Shown here in pieces: positions 59,527 to 64,000 of a DNA stretch of 64,000 bases. Origin of the DNA: Cucumis sativus (taxonomy: Eukaryota > Streptophyta > Magnoliopsida > Cucurbitales > Cucurbitaceae); NCBI RefSeq assembly GCF_000004075.3, contig NC_026655.2, positions 6,882,001-6,946,000 on the forward strand, given 5' to 3'. The notes under the pieces are model-generated. The model had not been told where the DNA came from. It ran no database searches and saw only the letters and a program-made list of their open reading frames with translations. A program made the translations under genes and the position numbers. The stretch's first letter is position 1; every line of letters starts with the position of its first letter.

Positions 59527-61850
59527 ATGTTTTCTTTTTTCTTTTTTCTTTTTTCTTATAATTTGGTACATCACAAATTAATTATTTAATTTTTTTGTTA
59601 TAAAAATATGAAAATGATTTTAAATAATAAAACTGTTTACAAATTAGAAAAATTATGAATTCTATCCATAAACACGTATAAGCTTAACTTGAAAATTTTC
59701 TATGTTTTATAAATATTTGGATATAATCGATGAAAAACTCATTTTTCTAAACTTTTGTTTACTATATAATTTAAGAAGGAAAAAAAGAAGTAGATGAAAT
59801 TCAACAACCGAGACTAAACTTTGGACTAAAATCATGTACAACACAAAAAAGCCAACAACCATAAAGATAGAGAATATATAAGTAATATATTTTGAATCTA
59901 GGTGTGGGATTGAAGGATGAATGTATACCTAGTTGACAATAGATATATATTATTAAACTCAACTTATATAAGTCAATGTTTGTTGGAAAATTTTTGGCTT
60001 AAAAATACACATCAACTCTCCGTTAAAACATTGCTAATTTTATAATTTGGCGAAAATGACGTATAAAAAAAGGATTTTGATGCCAAGTCAAGAGATAAAG
60101 AACTACGTAGAATAGGGAATAAGTCATAAGTTTTAATTCAAATTTAAAATAAAGAATGAGATTTACCAACATATTTATTATAGGTCTCCTTAACTTGATG
60201 CACTCTATATATATAAAAAAATAAAAAAAATATAAATACAAATGTGTTAGAACAAAAAAAGATTATTATTATTATAATCTGCATAACAATAAAGGAGTAA
60301 TTGAATGAAGAAAAATAAGTAATATAATAATGGGACAAAATGGTTATAAATGGTAAAGTAATATCCAAGATATTTTGGAAAGAAGGAATAAAGAAAGTAA
60401 TGAAAAAGGAGAATGGTGTTTGAGATAAGATAAGAATTAAATTAAGACAATGGTGTATAAATCAAATATTATAGATTATGAATTATAAAATGATATACGT
60501 GTATTATTATTGCTGCTCTCTGCTTCAATACTCTCCCACTCACACGTACCATTTGGACAAACATTCCTCGACCAATTTCATATATCCCAACCTTCTCATC
60601 TACCTATTTTTTGAAAATGTAAGTATAGGATCATACGAACAGAGAAAAAAAAATAACAATAGAGAATTGAAGATGTTTAAAAGAGAAATCAAAGCGTTTC
60701 CTAGTCCTGTCCTTAACTAGAGAGGAAAAAAGAAAAGTACTGTACGCATTTAAAAAAGAGGAATACTTTAGATTCATAGGTAATATTAATAATGAAAATA
60801 ATTAGTTTTTTTTTCTTATTTTTTTTCTTCTTTCAAATAATTAATAATGAAAAGGTTGAGTGTAAGTTTTTTGCAAGTTGGCATTGCACTAGAAATAGTA
60901 AATAAAAAGAGAAAAAGGTAAGGGGTTGATTTAAATATATATTGAATGATTGGCACTTGTTAAGAATGGAACAATGCAAAGACAAGATTGTGTGATATTT
61001 TAGATTTGAGCCCATAGCTTTAATAAAAGAGTATAGAGAAAAGGTGAGTGCAGAGACAAAACCAAAATTGAAGATGGGATTCCAATTCCAAATCCCCATG
61101 TCCACCATCTCCACTTCTCTTACTCACATCTCATCTTCTCTTCTTACTTTACCTTTCTTCTTTTCAACTTTTTATGACAACTTTTTATCGTCATGTTGAA
61201 TTGATAAAAATTAGATCTTCAAATATCCAAATAAAGTCTAAATAGTTTTAAAAAATTTACAAAAAGGGAATTAGAAGAAAAGAAAAAGTGATTTTAAGCG
61301 GATGACCATAGTTTTTTAAAGTTTCACTCCCACCTGCCTCTACTACATGTTTAAAAGAAGTAAAAACAAAGTCAAATGTACATATTCATTCAACCATTAC
61401 TTTTCTTTAAAATATATACACACTTTCTAAAAAGAATCTAAACTAAAATAAACTATTACTTCAAAACAAATATCTTTTCAGAATATTTTTAAAAAAAATA
61501 TGTGTCAGCCGATAAGATCAAACAATAAATAAATAAACAGTCCTCTAACAGATTCCTTTCTTCTACATTTTATATGAATTTAACAAATCCGTATTCAAAA
61601 AGTCATAAGATGAACAAAACTTAGCATTATATTTTGTAATTACATTCTTTTCTATTCCTTTGCTTCACACGAAAATACTACAATACATTAACTTGTATTA
61701 TATATATATATAATATGAGTAATTTCGTTATTCAATTCCATCATTTTCGATTTGATTTCATCTTTTTTCGTTTGAGAAATTGCGGGGTAACTACTCGGGA
61801 GTCGGAACAGAACACTCTCGACACTCCATTCCTCTTCTTGCCTTCATCTT
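59527..61850. other. Intergenic, no supported gene
   Basis: It starts with repeated TTTTCTTTTTTC tracts after the tRNA. Several 70-90-residue frames on either strand (about 60023-60368 minus, 60478-60720 plus, 60833-61114 minus) are low-complexity, without motifs or splice support. Confidence 0.5.
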
Positions 61851-61858
61851 TTATATAA
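61850..61858 (+). promoter_or_regulatory. TATA box of gene 13
   Basis: TTATATAAAG in a CT-rich context, about 50 bases before the ATG at 61904. Spacing fits a short leader. Confidence 0.6.
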
Positions 61859-61903
61859 AGTTTAACAACCAAGAATTCAAGTTCGTTCTCTCATAATCGC
61901 CAG

Positions 61904-63878
61904 ATGAAGAAAACCCAGTTCGTCTTACTCTTTTTTGTTCTTTCTCTTGCCATTCATGTTTCTAACGCCAACCAAATCAAACCCTTTTCCGATTTCACTT
62001 CCATTCATCACTTCCTTAACAAAACCCAACAATGGCTAACCACCCACCAAGCCCCTTTCCATCAAACCCATCTTCCCATTTCTCCTCCCATTGTAGTTGC
62101 CGGAGTTCTCTGTTTTATCGCTGCTTCTTTATCCAGCGCCGGCGGGATTGGCGGCGGCGGCCTTTATTTACCTATTTTGACGATTGTAGCCGGTGTTGAC
62201 CTCAAAACAGCCTCAAGTCTCACGGCTTGTATGGTAACTGGAGGGTCGATTGCGAATGTGTTGAGTAATTTCTTTTCCAAATCAGGGGGGAAATGTTTGA
62301 TTAATTTTGATATTGCTCTTTTAACTGAACCTTGCATGTTGTTAGGAGTGAGTATTGGAGTTATATGCAACCTTTCGTTTCCTGAATGGGTTACTACTAT
62401 TTTATTTGCTATTTTTCTTGCTTGGTCTACCTTGAAAACTTGTAAAAGTGGGATGGTGTATTGGGAAAGGGAATCTGAAGGGCTTATGAATAATGGGTGT
62501 AAATTAGAAGATGGATTACAGAATGAAAACGAAGCTAAACTTGTTGAAGAACCTCTGTTGCCTACACAAGAAAATTGTAGATCGAGATTTCCTTCAATGA
62601 AATTGGGGGCTTTGGTTCTTGTCTGGTTTTGTTTCTATCTCATTTATCTTCTTCGTGGCGACCAAGATGGAAGGGTATGGATTTTACTATTCATGTTAAT
62701 TCATATTACTTTCCTATCATCTGATTCTGTCTGATTATAACATAATTGTTCATAGTTTGAAGAAGTTATCTTGATATGTCCTTTGATTGTTTTGAAAAGT
62801 ATATATTGTGAATTTGACAATTTGGAATAAGATAGTTATATATTAATTTAATAGTATGTTATTTAGTTAGCCCCAATGAAAAAGTGTTATATTAAAATAG
62901 ATCTATCAAATATTTCGTCACAGTAATGAATTGTTTATTGGATGTCTTTATATTCATTATTAGATGCTTTTTCCACTATTGAAAACTAACTTTCAGATTT
63001 GTCTGACATGATGAACATTAAATGATTTCGTTCCTTCAGTATAGTTACGTTTTTGCCTTCTGGCATGATATTTGACTTCAGATACCAAGTTGGAAATTGA
63101 TAATTTGTTGTTTTTAGTTTATTATAGGACCAAGGAAATTTGTGTTGTATTATTTTCATTCACTTTCTTAAATTTTGCACTTATTTCCTTCTTGATTTTC
63201 TTAATTGACCGAATTTGATTGCTGTTATATATTTTTTGAATTTATCATCGCATATTCAAAGTTTTATCTGGCCACGAATTTGAGTGTGACAAGGTGATAG
63301 TGCAACTTGGGTGGGGAATATTTGATGCCACTCCCTTGGTCCCATGTTTTACTCCCTTTTGGTAGCTTTTTATTCCATACACAAACTTTATATCCTTGGA
63401 CTTTGTTTACACTGGCTTTAAAGAATAGAGCTACCATACAAACCTTAGTTGTCTTAACTGTTTTTAGAATGAAGTCGATTCACTGTTTAAATTAGTAACT
63501 AGTACTTTTAAGGAAAATGTTTTCAAGTGGTATTTAGATTATGTACTAAAGTAAACAAATTCCTTGAAATTTTGACTAGTATTAAAGTACTTTTCACTCT
63601 TCAAAAATCATGTCAAACCCTTCCTCGTTGACATTGATGATTTACTCTAGGTGAACTTCTATGTTTGAGCAAATTTAATCCTTTGTAATGTAAAAGAAAA
63701 ATGGAATTGGGGTACTGTGTGACTGCTCTTCTTGTTTTTGCAGGGTCTTTTACCAATCGAGACATGTGGAACGGGTTACTGGATTCTCTCTTCGGTTCAA
63801 GTTCCAGTGGCCATAGCTTTCACTCTCTGGATTCTTTACAAACAGAAGAGCCCTCAGTCTGAAGATTCCTCTCAGAAG
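61904..63878 (+). CDS. Gene 13: TauE/SafE-family membrane transporter, 5' part (continues past window)
   Basis: Exon 1 (61904-62674) and exon 2 (63744-63878) join in phase 0, with a 1069-base intron. The protein starts with a signal peptide (MKKTQFVLLFFVLSLAIHVSNA). It then has a first membrane segment VVAGVLCFIAASLSSAGGIGGGG with the glycine-rich loop typical of plant TauE/SafE proteins (sulfite exporter family, Pfam TauE), then LYLPILTIVAG, TASSLTACMVTGGS and further helices. A hydrophilic loop with Glu-rich sequence and EEPLLPTQ separates two halves. Exon 2 gives ETCGTGYW and another helix. Exon 2 ends at AAG before GTGCAAAG, and the rest lies beyond base 64000. By family it moves a small anion or sulfur compound; the plant substrate is not settled. 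It is unrelated to the CRK cluster and marks its edge. Confidence 0.88.
62675..63743. other. Intron 1 of gene 13
   Basis: It begins GTATGG and ends TTTTTGCAG. Small open frames inside (for example 63307-63495) are intronic noise. Confidence 0.7.
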
Positions 63879-64000
63879 GTGCAAAGAATAAAACAAGTTC
63901 TCCGATATCTGATTGCTAGAACATATTTACTTCCATTTCTGAGATCTTTTTAAAAGATAAAAACTAATCTTGTGTGATGTTCTTTGTAAAGGAGTTAGAA

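Noticed and set aside
60023-61114. Several 70-90-residue frames between the tRNA and gene 13
   Set aside because: Low-complexity, AT-rich translations with no motifs, on both strands, as expected by chance.

Overview
This window is plant nuclear DNA. It is AT-rich, with intron-split genes, plant retrotransposon fossils and a plant tRNA-Glu. Its main content is a tandem cluster of cysteine-rich receptor-like kinases (CRKs; two extracellular DUF26/gnk2 domains, one membrane span, one cytoplasmic Ser/Thr kinase). The non-coding LTR-like repeat at about 40.0-41.96 kb looks like a family I associate with cucurbit genomes, so Cucurbitaceae is my best guess. That assignment is from memory and is not proven here.

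Layout. 0-1.3 kb: 3' part of a CRK that begins outside the window (gene 1). 5.5-7.5 kb: a CRK that has lost its kinase N-lobe (gene 2); its 3' end and downstream flank are a segmental duplicate of gene 1. 10.2-12.9 kb: complete CRK (gene 3). 13-18 kb: intergenic DNA with repeats and an orphan copy of a CRK promoter. 18.0-18.6 kb: CRK relic. 18.85-20.7 kb: Ty1/copia fossil. 21.5-24.1 kb: complete CRK (gene 4). 27.0-28.3 and 30.7-31.7 kb: two kinase-less double-DUF26 proteins (genes 5 and 6). 32.7-33.8 kb: Ty3/gypsy gag/protease fossil. 35.8-38.6 and 42.9-45.4 kb: a pair of complete CRKs (genes 7 and 8) separated by an LTR-type repeat. 47.3-56.4 kb: a tandem trio made of a complete CRK (gene 9), a DUF26-less pseudokinase version with an open frame (gene 10) and a collapsed pseudogene (gene 11). 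57.2-58.1 kb, minus strand: a DUF26 secretory/anchored protein (gene 12). 59.45 kb: tRNA-Glu(CUC). 61.9 kb to the end: 5' part of a TauE/SafE-family membrane transporter (gene 13).

The complete CRKs share one seven-exon plan: ectodomain; membrane segment; juxtamembrane plus glycine loop; a 211-nt N-lobe exon; a 238-nt catalytic-loop exon; a 151-154-nt exon; and a C-terminal exon. Intron phases are 1,1,0,1,2,0. This let me place exon borders by reading GT/AG sites and frame. By family knowledge these proteins sit in the plasma membrane and act in stress, immune and redox-linked signalling; no ligand can be named from the sequence.

I found no clearly undescribed system. The most interesting observations are the open-frame pseudokinase (gene 10), the paired loss of two cysteines expected to form one disulfide in gene 4, repeated independent loss of the kinase in the cluster, an orphan duplicated promoter, and a conserved overlapping upstream ATG in genes 9 and 10.
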